DNA of 64,000 nt from Laribacter hongkongensis DSM 14985 (GTDB lineage: Bacteria; Pseudomonadota; Gammaproteobacteria; Burkholderiales; Aquaspirillaceae), in the NCBI RefSeq assembly GCF_000423285.1, contig NZ_AUHR01000003.1, positions 124,001 through 188,000 of the forward strand. Reading direction: 5' to 3'. This document shows positions 48,568 to 57,141 of this stretch, in pieces. Position 1 is the stretch's first letter. Every line of letters begins with the position of its first letter. The position numbers and the translations under genes were made by a program. The notes under the pieces are model-generated. The model worked only from the letters and a program-made list of their open reading frames with translations, was not told the origin of the DNA and searched no databases.

Positions 48568-49326
48568 TCAAGCAACCTGCATATTGCAGCCAGATTGCAT
48601 CATCTGTTGTCCGGCCAGCCCGATCACGGTGCCGACCAGCACGATGGCCGGGCTGGCCAGCTGTTCGCGACTGGCTGCTTGCGGGAGTTCATCCAGCGTG
48701 GTGAGCAGTTGCCGTTCGGCCGGTGTGCTGGCGGACTGCACGATGGCGGCAGGTGTGGAGGGGGACAGGCCGCCCGCCAGCAGTCCGGCACGGATCCGGT
48801 CCAGCCGTTTCATGCCCATGTAGATCGCCAGCGTCAGTCCGCTGCGGGCCAGTGCGCTCCAGTCCGGCTCGTCGCCATCGTGTCCGTGGGCCGTGACAAA
48901 GGCCACGCCCCGGCAATGGTCACGATGGGTCAGCGGCACCCCCAGTGACGTGGCGGCGGCCATGCCGCTGGTCAGCCCGTTGACGATGCCGGTTTCGATG
49001 CCTTGTTCATGCAGGTAGGCCTGCTCTTCTCCGCCGCGTCCGAACAGCATGACGTCGCCACCTTTCACCCGCGCCACCTGGAATCCCTGGCGGGCGTAGC
49101 GGGCCATCAGCCGGTTGATGAAGTGCTGTGGCGTCGAGCGGCAACCGCCACGTTTGCCGACATGCACGATCCGGGCATCAGCCCGTGCCAGTGTCAGTAT
49201 GTCCTTGCCTGCCAGATCGTCCACTAGCCATACATCAGCGCTTTGCAGTATCCGGGCGGCCTTGAGTGTCAGCAGTTCCATGTCGCCCGGGCCGCAGCCA
49301 ATCAGCCAGACTTTGCCTGTATGCAT
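48568..49326 (-). CDS. cobA: Uroporphyrinogen-III C-methyltransferase (SUMT)
   Basis: SUMT makes precorrin-2, the branch point to siroheme and cobalamin. The 252-residue protein has the tetrapyrrole methylase motifs I-G-C-G-P-G-D, V-W-L-V-D-D-L (region of V-x-Y-D-x-L in others), V-A-R-V-K-G-G-D and L-T-H-R-D. It is a stand-alone SUMT with no CysG dehydrogenase part. Other cobalamin or siroheme genes are absent nearby. ATG 49326 has GAGGGAG upstream. Its leader carries a strong terminator-like hairpin (49434-49469), suggesting regulated read-through. Confidence 0.9.
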   Translation of the reverse strand: MHTGKVWLIGCGPGDMELLTLKAARILQSADVWLVDDLAGKDILTLARADARIVHVGKRGGCRSTPQHFINRLMARYARQGFQVARVKGGDVMLFGRGGEEQAYLHEQGIETGIVNGLTSGMAAATSLGVPLTHRDHCRGVAFVTAHGHDGDEPDWSALARSGLTLAIYMGMKRLDRIRAGLLAGGLSPSTPAAIVQSASTPAERQLLTTLDELPQAASREQLASPAIVLVGTVIGLAGQQMMQSGCNMQVA

Positions 49327-49426
49327 GTTTTTCTCCCTCGTCGTGCCTTCAGCTTGCGGCAAAGCCGGGCATGGTGGAAATGCCGGCTGTGCATATGCAA
49401 ATGCATTCGGGTATCAGCAGGCAGAC

Positions 49427-49524
49427 AAAAAAATGCTGGCCAGTCGATCATGGTGATCGTCTGCCAGCACCCAGAACCGTGCCGGAAAGCCGGATGCCCC
49501 TGTCCGTGCATCCGGTCGCCGGCA
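49427..49524 (-). promoter_or_regulatory. Structured cobA leader with terminator-like hairpin (candidate attenuator or riboswitch)
   Basis: On the minus strand, ahead of cobA, a compound stem comes first: TGCCGG/CCGGCA closes an inner perfect 8-bp CCGGATGC/GCATCCGG (49480-49524, apical loop of 10). Then a hairpin follows (TGCTGGC and CGATCA arms, 49434-49469) with TTTTTTT directly after. This is the order aptamer-like structure, terminator, gene. No minus-strand gene lies just upstream that would need a terminator. I did not find a B12-box. Confidence 0.5.
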
Positions 49525-49561
49525 GTCAGTCCTGTGGAGACCTGCGCACGGGTTAAGCATC

Positions 49562-49592
49562 TTGCATGCCAGCTCTCCGGCTCCATTACAAT
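49562..49592 (+). promoter_or_regulatory. Possible promoter of the hydroxyacid dehydrogenase gene
   Basis: A -10-like TACAAT (49587-49592) lies 19 bases after TTGCAT (49562-49567). The spacer is long, so this is tentative. It sits 31 bases before ATG 49624. Confidence 0.3.
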
Positions 49593-49623
49593 GGTGCTTT
49601 TCCCTCCATGACTGCCTGCCACC

Positions 49624-50571
49624 ATGACCCGCATTGTTTTTCTTGACCGTGCCAGCCTGCCCGTTCCGCTTCCGCTGCTGGATGTTCCGCATGAATGGAC
49701 CGACTACGGCCAGACCGCTACCGGTGAGCGGCTGGAGCGGGCACGGGATGCAGACGTGCTGGTGGTTAACAAGGTGATGCTGGACGCTGCCCTGCTGGAG
49801 CAGTTGCCCCGGCTCCGGCTGGTGGCCGTGTCAGCCACCGGGGTCAACAATGTCGATCTGGCGGCCTGCCGGGCACGTGGCATTCCGGTCTGCAACGTGC
49901 GCAATTACGGTGCCGATACGGTGGCCGAACATGCCTTCATGCTGATGATGGTGTTGCGCCGGCAGCTGGCGGCTTACCAGCGGGCCGTGCGCGCGGGGGA
50001 ATGGCAACGTTCGGAACGGTTTTGCCTGTTCGGAGCGCCGATCGGTGACCTGAAAGGTGCCAGGCTGGTGATTGCCGGTGCAGGAGACATCGGACAGGCG
50101 CTGGCTCACAAGGCCCGGGCGTTCGGCATGGATGTGCGTTTCATGGAGCGTCGTGAGGCAGGCTGCGTGCGGCCGGGCTACGTATCGTTTGACGAAGCGC
50201 TGGAAACGTCGGACGTTCTGTCTTTGCATCTGCCGCTCAATGACGCCACCCGCAACATGCTGGGGCGGGCGGAGTTGCTGCGGATGAAGCCGGGCGCCGT
50301 ACTGGTCAATACGGCCCGTGGCGGGCTGGTTGACGAGGCTGCACTGGCAGAGGTGCTGAGTGCCGGGCATCTGGGCGGCGCCGGATTTGACGTGCTGACG
50401 CAAGAACCCCCGCGCGACGGTAATCCTCTGCTGGAGCTGGCACTCGACAATCTGCTGCTGACGCCACATGTGGCATGGGCCAGCGAGGGGGCGATGCAGA
50501 CCATGGCGCGCATGCTGGTGGACAACATTGCCGCCTGGATGCAGGGGCAGCCGCAGAACGTGGTCAACTGA
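49624..50571 (+). CDS. D-2-hydroxyacid dehydrogenase (hydroxypyruvate/glycerate dehydrogenase-like)
   Basis: The 315-residue NAD(P)-dependent enzyme reduces 2-oxo acids to D-2-hydroxy acids. The cofactor motif is G-A-G-D-I-G (about 152-157). The catalytic residues are Arg in N-T-A-R-G-G-L-V-D-E, Glu in T-Q-E-P-P and His in T-P-H-V-A-W-A-S. Overall pattern, including V-S-A-T-G-V-N-N-V-D and R-N-Y-G, matches glycerate/hydroxypyruvate dehydrogenases best. Substrate cannot be decided between hydroxypyruvate, glyoxylate and others. Confidence 0.88.
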   Translation: MTRIVFLDRASLPVPLPLLDVPHEWTDYGQTATGERLERARDADVLVVNKVMLDAALLEQLPRLRLVAVSATGVNNVDLAACRARGIPVCNVRNYGADTVAEHAFMLMMVLRRQLAAYQRAVRAGEWQRSERFCLFGAPIGDLKGARLVIAGAGDIGQALAHKARAFGMDVRFMERREAGCVRPGYVSFDEALETSDVLSLHLPLNDATRNMLGRAELLRMKPGAVLVNTARGGLVDEAALAEVLSAGHLGGAGFDVLTQEPPRDGNPLLELALDNLLLTPHVAWASEGAMQTMARMLVDNIAAWMQGQPQNVVN

Positions 50572-50829
50572 GCCGCCGCTGCAACCGGCATGCCGGAAGC
50601 GGGCGATGGTGCTTGTTCCGGATGAGGTCAGCCAGTCTGCCCGGCCAGCAGAAAAGGTATGGTTTTTTTGACCTTGCCGACCAGGCTCCTGATCATGTTG
50701 CCATGCGGGATATGTCATTGACGATCCTGCATTTCCGGATTCATCATAAGAACCGTTTTCAATTTGCCAGAGTCCGTCATCACGCCGCTTTTTCCCGTCC
50801 ACTACCTGCCACGGACCGCCTGCTAGGGT

Positions 50830-51558
50830 ATGCCCTTTGTGCTGACCTGCCTGGGGAGTTCTCCCCACCTTGCCTGGCTCGCCGCTCGATTGAACCGGCG
50901 GGCCGCAGGCATGGAGGGTTGCACACAGGTCTGCCTGTGTGACCGTGAAGGCTGGGAGCTGCTGCTCCGGCAGGGCCTTCCGTGCGGAAGCGTGGTGCTG
51001 GATGCCTCGACAGACTGGTTCATGACCCTGCCGGACCGGCATGAAAGCTGCCGGCAGGCGCAATGCCGGTATGCGGAAATTGCCGGTCCCTGGCATCCTT
51101 TTGGCGAGCAGGCCGGATTTGCCCTTGCATGGGGCGCTGCGACCGAGCACACGGGCACCATCCGGCCGTGTCTGGACCGGCTGGCGTTCTTTGCCGGTGC
51201 CGCCGTCCACGTCGGGCCGCCTGGGGCGGGCAGCTTTTGTCGGCATGTCCAGCAGGGTATCGAGCATGTCTGGCTCGTTCATGCTCAAGCGGCGTGTGAT
51301 CCCGCTTCAGGACCGTTCATCCAGCGCTGGCGCGACAGTCTGTTGAACCAGCGCACGCATTTGCAGCCGTTGCTGGACATTGCCTGCCTGTGGCTGGATC
51401 AACCGTATGCCTGGCCGGACTGCCATGCCACCCGGCTTGCCCGCTGGCTGGCAGAAGGCCTGCCCTTGTTGACACAACTGGATGAGCAGCTGGCCGCACA
51501 GCTGGCTGGCCTGCCTGTCACTACATTGGTGCATGCCGCACCGCATCCGGCCAGATGA
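50830..51558 (+). CDS. Degenerate 6-phosphogluconate dehydrogenase-like protein
   Basis: This 242-residue protein lines up with 6-phosphogluconate dehydrogenase over most of its length: V-L-D-A-S-T-D-W-F corresponds to the I-D-G-G-N-S region and G-P-P-G-A-G-S-F-C-R-H-V-Q-Q-G-I-E-H to the active-site helix. Key residues have changed: catalytic Lys183 is Arg138, Asn187 is Gln142 and the S-G-G substrate loop is gone; Glu145 (Glu190) remains. The N-terminus lacks a clean Rossmann G-x-G-x-x-G. It is also shorter than NAD-type GndA (about 300). It is probably not an active dehydrogenase; the frame is intact, so a new role is possible. Its end overlaps mtfA (convergent). Confidence 0.6.
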   Translation: MPFVLTCLGSSPHLAWLAARLNRRAAGMEGCTQVCLCDREGWELLLRQGLPCGSVVLDASTDWFMTLPDRHESCRQAQCRYAEIAGPWHPFGEQAGFALAWGAATEHTGTIRPCLDRLAFFAGAAVHVGPPGAGSFCRHVQQGIEHVWLVHAQAACDPASGPFIQRWRDSLLNQRTHLQPLLDIACLWLDQPYAWPDCHATRLARWLAEGLPLLTQLDEQLAAQLAGLPVTTLVHAAPHPAR

Positions 51559-52339
51559 CGGTGAGTGGCAGCCGTGGCAGCCGCCGGGACGGATCCTGGC
51601 GGTAAAAGAGCCGGAGCTGCCCGAATACTGCCGGCATGTGTTCCTGGATCCAGTGAGGGGCTTCAAAGAAGTATTCACTCAGCACGGCAAAAAACTCGGC
51701 CGGTGATTCGCTGGCATACGGATCCAGCCAACCGGCAGTTCCGTGCTCCACTTCGGTGCAAAAAGTGTCATAGGCCCGTCCGAATGCTTCGGCCCATGCC
51801 GCCTGCTTCATTCCGCTGTGCAAGGCCGGACAGCCGTTGGCCGCCCCGGTCTGCATGTCGAGCTTGTGGGCACACTCGTGAATGACCACGTTCCAGCCAT
51901 CCAGCAGCGGTGACTGGGCGCTGTCCGGCCACGACAGCAGCAGTGGCCCGTCGCCCCGCGCCTGTCCGATCAGGACCTTTTCGTCTTCGTGTACCAGTCC
52001 GAACTCGTCCCCCCACGCTTCGCGGGTAATGAAGGCATCGGGATACACGATTACGCCTTTCCAGTCGTGGTAGCTGTCGATGTCCAGAGCCAGGATCGGC
52101 AAGGCTGCCTGGGCGGCGATGACCAGCGCCATGTCTGCGCTGACCTCAAGGTCATCCGGTGCCCCGAATTCCTTGTCCGCAAAAAACCAGGCTGCCCGTT
52201 GGTAAAGCGCTTGCCATTCAGGGCGGGTCAGACCGGCCAGTATCGGCATGGGCTCTACCAGCCGGGCCCAGTCATCCCGGGGCAGCGGCTCTCCTGCCAC
52301 CAGTTTGTCGATCTTGCGTCTGCGCCAGAAATCGAACAC
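51521..52339 (-). CDS. mtfA: MtfA-family zinc peptidase (M90)
   Basis: MtfA in E. coli binds the Mlc repressor and so affects the glucose PTS; it has aminopeptidase activity. The 272-residue protein has the metal site H-E-C-A-H (His154, Glu155, His158 counted from a TTG 15 codons upstream; 139, 140, 143 from the start used here) followed by K-L-D, and a downstream E-F-F-A-V-L-S-E-Y-F-F-E with the third ligand. I set the start at GTG 52339 because a perfect AGGAGG lies six bases upstream. It overlaps the convergent 6PGDH-like gene by 38 bases. Confidence 0.9.
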   Translation of the reverse strand: MFDFWRRRKIDKLVAGEPLPRDDWARLVEPMPILAGLTRPEWQALYQRAAWFFADKEFGAPDDLEVSADMALVIAAQAALPILALDIDSYHDWKGVIVYPDAFITREAWGDEFGLVHEDEKVLIGQARGDGPLLLSWPDSAQSPLLDGWNVVIHECAHKLDMQTGAANGCPALHSGMKQAAWAEAFGRAYDTFCTEVEHGTAGWLDPYASESPAEFFAVLSEYFFEAPHWIQEHMPAVFGQLRLFYRQDPSRRLPRLPLTVIWPDAVRHAPM

Positions 52340-52402
52340 GGCAATCCTCCTCTTGTCTCTGATTGTGGGCACCGGGGCCGGCAATCTTCAAGCAGCAAGA
52401 TG

Positions 52403-52432
52403 AAAAAACCGCCTTGCAACAGGCGGTTTTTT
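52403..52432. terminator. Bidirectional terminator after the antiporter gene
   Basis: A 12-bp perfect stem (AAAAAACCGCCT / AGGCGGTTTTTT, loop TGCAAC) lies 19 bases past the antiporter stop. A-tracts and T-tracts on either side allow function both ways. Confidence 0.93.
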
Positions 52433-52450
52433 CGCGGGGAGGCCGGTGGG

Positions 52451-53857
52451 TCAGAAGTGGAAGAACACCAGCGTCACCAGTACGAAAAGCGGCAGCAGGA
52501 TCAGCCCGGACCACAGCATGTAGCCAAAGAAACTCGGCATTTTCACGCCCTGCCCTTCGGCAATGGCCTTGACCATGAAGTTGGGCGCATTACCGATGTA
52601 GGTGTTGGCTCCCATGAACACTGCACCGGCTGAAATGGCGAGGAGGGTGGAGGCCATTTCGCCCATCAGGTGTACCGGATCGCCGTGGGCGAGGTTGAAG
52701 AACACCAGATAGGTCGGCGCATTGTCGAGGAAGCTCGACAGGATGCCGGTCATCCAGAAGTACATGCCGTCGATGGGCTGGCCATCAGGAGTCGACACCA
52801 GCTGTACCAGCGGCGCCATGGCGCCACCGACACCGGCCCTCAGGATGGCGATGGCCGGAGCCATGGCGATGAAGATGCCGGCAAACAGCTTGGCCACTTC
52901 CAGGATCGGGAACCAGTTGAACTCGTTGAGTTCACGCAGTTTTTTGGGTGTGAACTGCAATGAGGCCAGTGCCACGCCGATCATGATCAGGTCGCGCACG
53001 ATGTTTTGCAGCTGCCACTTGGCACCCAGTATTTCGAACTGGATTCCTGGTTTCCACAGGCCGGACATCAGCACGGCCGCCACTATCACGCCCAGCAGGA
53101 TGAAGTTGAACGACCCGAAAATCCGAAACGGCGTGTCTGGCGTCGGATCGGCCGGCTCGATGTTTTCCTTGCGGTAGAAATAGCTGTCGATGAAGTAGAA
53201 CAGCACCAGCAGCAGAACCGAGGCCATGATCACCGGTAGCACCATGTGCTCCAGGGTCCAGAAGAAATCCACACCTTTCAGGAAGCCCAGAAACAGCGGC
53301 GGGTCACCGATAGGGGTCAGACCACCACCGATGTTGGCTACGAGGAAAATGAAGAACACCACCACATGCACGTTGTGCTTGCGGTTGTCGTTGGCGCGCA
53401 GCAGCGGGCGGATCAGCAGCATGGCGGCACCGGTCGTGCCCATCAGGCTGGCGCATACCGTGCCGAGGGCCAGAATGCCGGTATTCAGTTTGGGCGACCC
53501 GTGCAGGTTGCCACTGATCAGGATGCCTCCCGAAACGGTGTAGAGCGAGAACAGCAGCACGATGAACGGAATGTATTCGTCCACCAGTGCATGCACCACT
53601 ACACCGGCTGCGGTACCGGTACCGTAAATCAGTGCCGCAGGCACGAGGAAGCACGCAGCCCAGAAGGCGCTGATCTTGCCGAAATGGTGGTGCCAGAAAT
53701 GGGGGGCCAGCAGCGGGAACAAGGCGATCGAAAGCAGAATGCCGGCAAAGGGCAAGGCCCAGGCAAGCGAAAGTTCGGCGCCGGGCAGGTCGGCGGCCTG
53801 AGCCAGCATCGGCATCAGGCCGAGCGGAAGTGCAGCCAACAGCGAGCGTCGGATCAT
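52451..53857 (-). CDS. Sodium:proton antiporter / CitM-type ion transporter family membrane protein
   Basis: The 468-residue protein starts at ATG 53857 with AAGGA upstream. A signal-like N-terminus is followed by about 12 membrane spans. Two half-repeat motifs stand out: T-G-A-A-M-L-L-I-R-P-L-L-R-A-N and S-S-F-L-D-N-A-P-T-Y-L-V-F-F-N, both typical of the NhaD/ArsB (ion transporter) superfamily, with paired residues G-D-P-P-L-F-L-G. The best guess is Na+/H+ exchange; dicarboxylate or citrate transport cannot be excluded. Confidence 0.85.
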   Translation of the reverse strand: MIRRSLLAALPLGLMPMLAQAADLPGAELSLAWALPFAGILLSIALFPLLAPHFWHHHFGKISAFWAACFLVPAALIYGTGTAAGVVVHALVDEYIPFIVLLFSLYTVSGGILISGNLHGSPKLNTGILALGTVCASLMGTTGAAMLLIRPLLRANDNRKHNVHVVVFFIFLVANIGGGLTPIGDPPLFLGFLKGVDFFWTLEHMVLPVIMASVLLLVLFYFIDSYFYRKENIEPADPTPDTPFRIFGSFNFILLGVIVAAVLMSGLWKPGIQFEILGAKWQLQNIVRDLIMIGVALASLQFTPKKLRELNEFNWFPILEVAKLFAGIFIAMAPAIAILRAGVGGAMAPLVQLVSTPDGQPIDGMYFWMTGILSSFLDNAPTYLVFFNLAHGDPVHLMGEMASTLLAISAGAVFMGANTYIGNAPNFMVKAIAEGQGVKMPSFFGYMLWSGLILLPLFVLVTLVFFHF

Positions 53858-53940
53858 CGGGACAGTCCTTTCGGAAGTAGGCAAACCGGCCGTTCTCCCG
53901 GTTTGATGACGAATGGCTCAGGCATTGCGCCACGGGGTTG

Positions 53941-53994
53941 ACACGGCCGTGTTTTAGCTTTTGGTTATATTCTGGAGGTTCATCATTCTGTCAC
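53941..53994 (-). promoter_or_regulatory. Tentative antiporter promoter with a 12-bp palindrome
   Basis: On the minus strand GTGACA (53989-53994), a 19-base spacer and TATAAC (53964-53969) could form a promoter. Just downstream is a perfect palindrome ACACGGCCGTGT (53941-53952), well placed for an operator. The rest of 53858-54179 contains nothing else I can support. Confidence 0.3.
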
Positions 53995-54179
53995 ATCTTC
54001 CCGTCCGGTCAAGTCACGCGCCCTGCCCGACCGGCTTTGGGCAAGCCGGCAAGCTGCCAGACGGCAGGCAGATTGCAACAGATGAATTTCCTTGTTTGTG
54101 CTCAACAGCTTAGTTGTTTTTCCCCGCTTTCCCTACTTGCTCCTCTCCGGAAAACAGCCCGTATTTTTTTGTTCATGAA

Positions 54180-54247
54180 TTGTCTTGAACAATAAATTGG
54201 CACTACAATTTGGGAAAACAAAGCTCGTTCAACACAACATCTTGTGC
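54180..54247 (+). promoter_or_regulatory. nrdA promoter with a pair of NrdR-box-like sites
   Basis: A -35-like TTGTCT (54180-54185), an 18-base spacer and -10 TACAAT (54204-54209) form a promoter. Two sites like the NrdR box consensus ACACWATATATWGTGT occur 32 bases apart (three helical turns): GCACTACAATTTGGGA (54200-54215, 10 of 16, covering the -10) and ACACAACATCTTGTGC (54232-54247, 13 of 16). That spacing is typical of NrdR control of ribonucleotide reductase genes. Confidence 0.65.
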
Positions 54248-54300
54248 TCTTGCGTGCCGGACATCACTGTCCGGCCAGGGTCTCCAGGGAGAAACACCGT

Positions 54301-57054
54301 ATGACGACGACCGTCACTGCCTCTTGTCTCTGCATACGCCGTACCGGCGACGTGGTTCCGTTCAACGCCGACAAAATCGCCCTTGCCATGCGCAAGGCCT
54401 TCATCGCCGTACAAGGAGAATCCGCCGGACAGTCGAGCCGTTTGCGTGATGAAGTCGCCCGGCTGACACAGGACGTCGTCAATGCCCTGACCGGCCGCCG
54501 CCCGGAAGGCAGCGCCATTGCCATCGAGGATATCCAGGACCAGGTCGAACTCGCACTGATGCGTTCGGGTGAGCACGAAGTTGCCCGCGCCTATGTGCTG
54601 TACCGCGAGGCGCGTGCAGCCGAGCGGCGTGCCCGTCACGCAGCGCTGGGCATCGACCAGCTGCCGGCCCTGCACGTTACCCGTCCGGACGGCAGCCGGG
54701 CTCCGCTGGACATCGAGCGTCTGGGGAGGCAGCTCGAAGCCGCTTGCCACGGGCTGGAGGCCGATACCCGGCCGGCAGCCTTGCTGGCAGATACCCTGAA
54801 GAACCTCTACGACGGCGTGACCGAAGCCGAAGTGGAACGGGCACTGATCCTGTCGGCCCGGCAATGGATCGAACGGGATCCGGCTTACGACAAGGTGACT
54901 GCCCGCCTGTTGCTCGATACCATCCGCCGCGAAGTGGCAGGCGGTGTGGCTGCCACTTATGCCGAAGTGTTCCAGCAGGGCATCCAGCGTGGCATGCAGG
55001 CAGATCTGCTGGACCCGCGACTGGCTGATTTTGACCTGCCGCGGCTGGCGGCTGCGCTGGATGGCGAGCGCGACCGGCAGTTTGGCTATCTGGGCCTGCA
55101 AACCCTGTACGACCGCTATTTCCTGCATGTCGATGGCCGGCGCATCGAAATGCCGCAGACCTTCTTCATGCGCGTCGCCATGGGGCTGGCCCTGAACGAG
55201 GCCGATCCGACCACCCAGGCCATGGAATTCTATGACCTGCTGTCCCGCTTTGATTTCATGAGCTCGACGCCGACGCTCTTCAACGCCGGCACCCGCCACA
55301 GCCAGCTGTCGAGCTGCTACCTGACCACCATCGCGGACAGCCTTGACGGCATTTTCGATGCCATCAAGGAAAACGCGCAGCTGTCCAAGTTTGCCGGAGG
55401 TCTGGGCAACGACTGGACGCCGGTGCGGGCACTGGGCAGCCACATCAAGGGCACCAACGGCCAGTCGCAGGGGGTGGTGCCTTTCCTGAAGGTGGCCAAC
55501 GATACGGCCGTAGCGGTCAACCAGGGCGGCAAGCGCAAAGGGGCCGTGTGCGCCTATCTGGAAACCTGGCATCTCGACATCGAGGAGTTCCTGGAGCTGC
55601 GCAAGAATACCGGCGACGATCGCCGCCGCACCCACGACATGAACACGGCCAACTGGATTCCCGACCTCTTCATGCAGCGGGTGATGGAAAACGCCGAGTG
55701 GACCCTGTTCAGCCCGGCCGACGTACCGGACCTGCACGACCTGACCGGCCGCGCATTTGCCCGTCGCTATGCCGAATACGAAGCCATGGCCCGCGCCGGC
55801 ACCCTGCGCAATGCCAAGACCCTCCGCGCGGTGGACCTGTGGCGCAAGATGCTGACCATGCTGTTTGAAACCGGGCATCCGTGGCTGACGTGGAAAGATG
55901 CCTGCAACCTGCGCTCGCCGCAGCAGCATGTCGGCCGCGTGCACAGCTCCAACCTGTGCACCGAAATCACGCTCAACACCAGCGATGACGAAATTGCCGT
56001 CTGCAACCTGGGCTCGGTCAACCTTGCCAATCACCTCAAGGAGGGTGCATTGGACCAGGAAAAGCTGGCCCGGACCGTGCGCGTGGCCATGCGCATGCTA
56101 GACAACGTGATTGACCTGAATTTCTATCCGGTGGAAAAGGCCCGCACGGCCAACCTGCGCCACCGGCCGGTGGGGCTGGGTGTCATGGGCTTCCAAGATT
56201 GCCTGCACCTGCTGCGCCTGCCTTACGGTTCGCAGGCGGCCGTCGGGTTTGCCGACGAATCCATGGAGCTGATCGCTTACCACGCCTATCTGGCTTCGAC
56301 CGAACTGGCCGAGATGCGCGGATGCTATCCCAGCTTTGAGGGCAGCCTGTGGAGCCAGGGCATCCTGCCGCAGGATTCGGTCGAGCTGCTGGCCGCGGAG
56401 CGTCAAGGCTACCTTGAAGTTGACCGCTCAAGCCGGCTGGACTGGACGCCGGTACGCGAGCGCATCGCCCGCTTCGGCATGCGCAATTCCAACTGCCTTG
56501 CCATCGCCCCGACCGCGACCATTGCCAACATCATCGGTGTTTCGGCCTCGATCGAGCCGACTTACAAGAACCTGTTCGTCAAGTCCAACCTGTCCGGCGA
56601 GTTCACCGTGGTCAACGAATTCCTGGTGCAGGATCTCAAGCGGCTGGGGTTGTGGGATGCGGTGATGCTGGCCGACCTCAAGTATTTTGATGGTGACCTG
56701 GCGCCCATCGAGCGGATTCCGCAGGACATCAAAACGCTGTATGCCACGGCATTTGACGTTGACCCGGGCTGGCTGGTCGAGGCGGCCAGTCGCCGGCAGA
56801 AATGGATTGACCAGGCGCAGAGCCTCAACCTCTACATGGCCGGCGCTTCGGGCAAGAAGCTCGACACCCTTTACAAGCTCGCATGGGTACGTGGTCTGAA
56901 AACCACCTATTACCTGCGCACGCTGGCTGCCACCAGTGCCGAAAAATCCACCGGTCGCGGCGGGGAGCTGAATGCCGTGCCAATAGAAGGCGGCATGGTT
57001 GCCGAGCCGAAATTCTGCTCGATCGACAATCCGGACTGCGAAGCCTGCCAGTAG
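54301..57054 (+). CDS. nrdA: Ribonucleotide reductase class Ia, catalytic subunit, with two ATP-cones
   Basis: NrdA reduces ribonucleoside diphosphates to deoxy forms, using the radical made by NrdB. The 917-residue protein starts at ATG 54301. Two successive ATP-cone domains (about 8-105 and 122-215) precede the catalytic barrel, an arrangement known from Pseudomonas aeruginosa NrdA, whereas E. coli (761 residues) has one. Active-site cysteines appear in L-S-S-C-Y-L, N-L-C-T-E-I and V-C-N-L-G-S; the C-terminal redox pair is C-E-A-C-Q. The double cone predicts altered dATP feedback. Confidence 0.96.
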   Translation: MTTTVTASCLCIRRTGDVVPFNADKIALAMRKAFIAVQGESAGQSSRLRDEVARLTQDVVNALTGRRPEGSAIAIEDIQDQVELALMRSGEHEVARAYVLYREARAAERRARHAALGIDQLPALHVTRPDGSRAPLDIERLGRQLEAACHGLEADTRPAALLADTLKNLYDGVTEAEVERALILSARQWIERDPAYDKVTARLLLDTIRREVAGGVAATYAEVFQQGIQRGMQADLLDPRLADFDLPRLAAALDGERDRQFGYLGLQTLYDRYFLHVDGRRIEMPQTFFMRVAMGLALNEADPTTQAMEFYDLLSRFDFMSSTPTLFNAGTRHSQLSSCYLTTIADSLDGIFDAIKENAQLSKFAGGLGNDWTPVRALGSHIKGTNGQSQGVVPFLKVANDTAVAVNQGGKRKGAVCAYLETWHLDIEEFLELRKNTGDDRRRTHDMNTANWIPDLFMQRVMENAEWTLFSPADVPDLHDLTGRAFARRYAEYEAMARAGTLRNAKTLRAVDLWRKMLTMLFETGHPWLTWKDACNLRSPQQHVGRVHSSNLCTEITLNTSDDEIAVCNLGSVNLANHLKEGALDQEKLARTVRVAMRMLDNVIDLNFYPVEKARTANLRHRPVGLGVMGFQDCLHLLRLPYGSQAAVGFADESMELIAYHAYLASTELAEMRGCYPSFEGSLWSQGILPQDSVELLAAERQGYLEVDRSSRLDWTPVRERIARFGMRNSNCLAIAPTATIANIIGVSASIEPTYKNLFVKSNLSGEFTVVNEFLVQDLKRLGLWDAVMLADLKYFDGDLAPIERIPQDIKTLYATAFDVDPGWLVEAASRRQKWIDQAQSLNLYMAGASGKKLDTLYKLAWVRGLKTTYYLRTLAATSAEKSTGRGGELNAVPIEGGMVAEPKFCSIDNPDCEACQ

Positions 57055-57141
57055 TGCAGAAAAACTGACCGGGATGGTCGCGCCGGGCGGGCCGGGCGAA
57101 TAGGATGAAAGTCTGACTGATGATTTCGGGAGAGACCGATC

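Noticed and set aside
49480-49524. Cobalamin riboswitch
   Set aside because: The conserved B12-box and its pairing core were not found, so only a generic structured leader is claimed.
49831-51288. A 485-codon minus-strand frame across the hydroxyacid dehydrogenase
   Set aside because: It overlaps two plus-strand frames, one with full dehydrogenase motifs, and has no start signal.
54229-56034. A 601-codon minus-strand frame opposite nrdA
   Set aside because: It is antisense to the conserved ATP-cones and catalytic domain of NrdA; no homology recognised.
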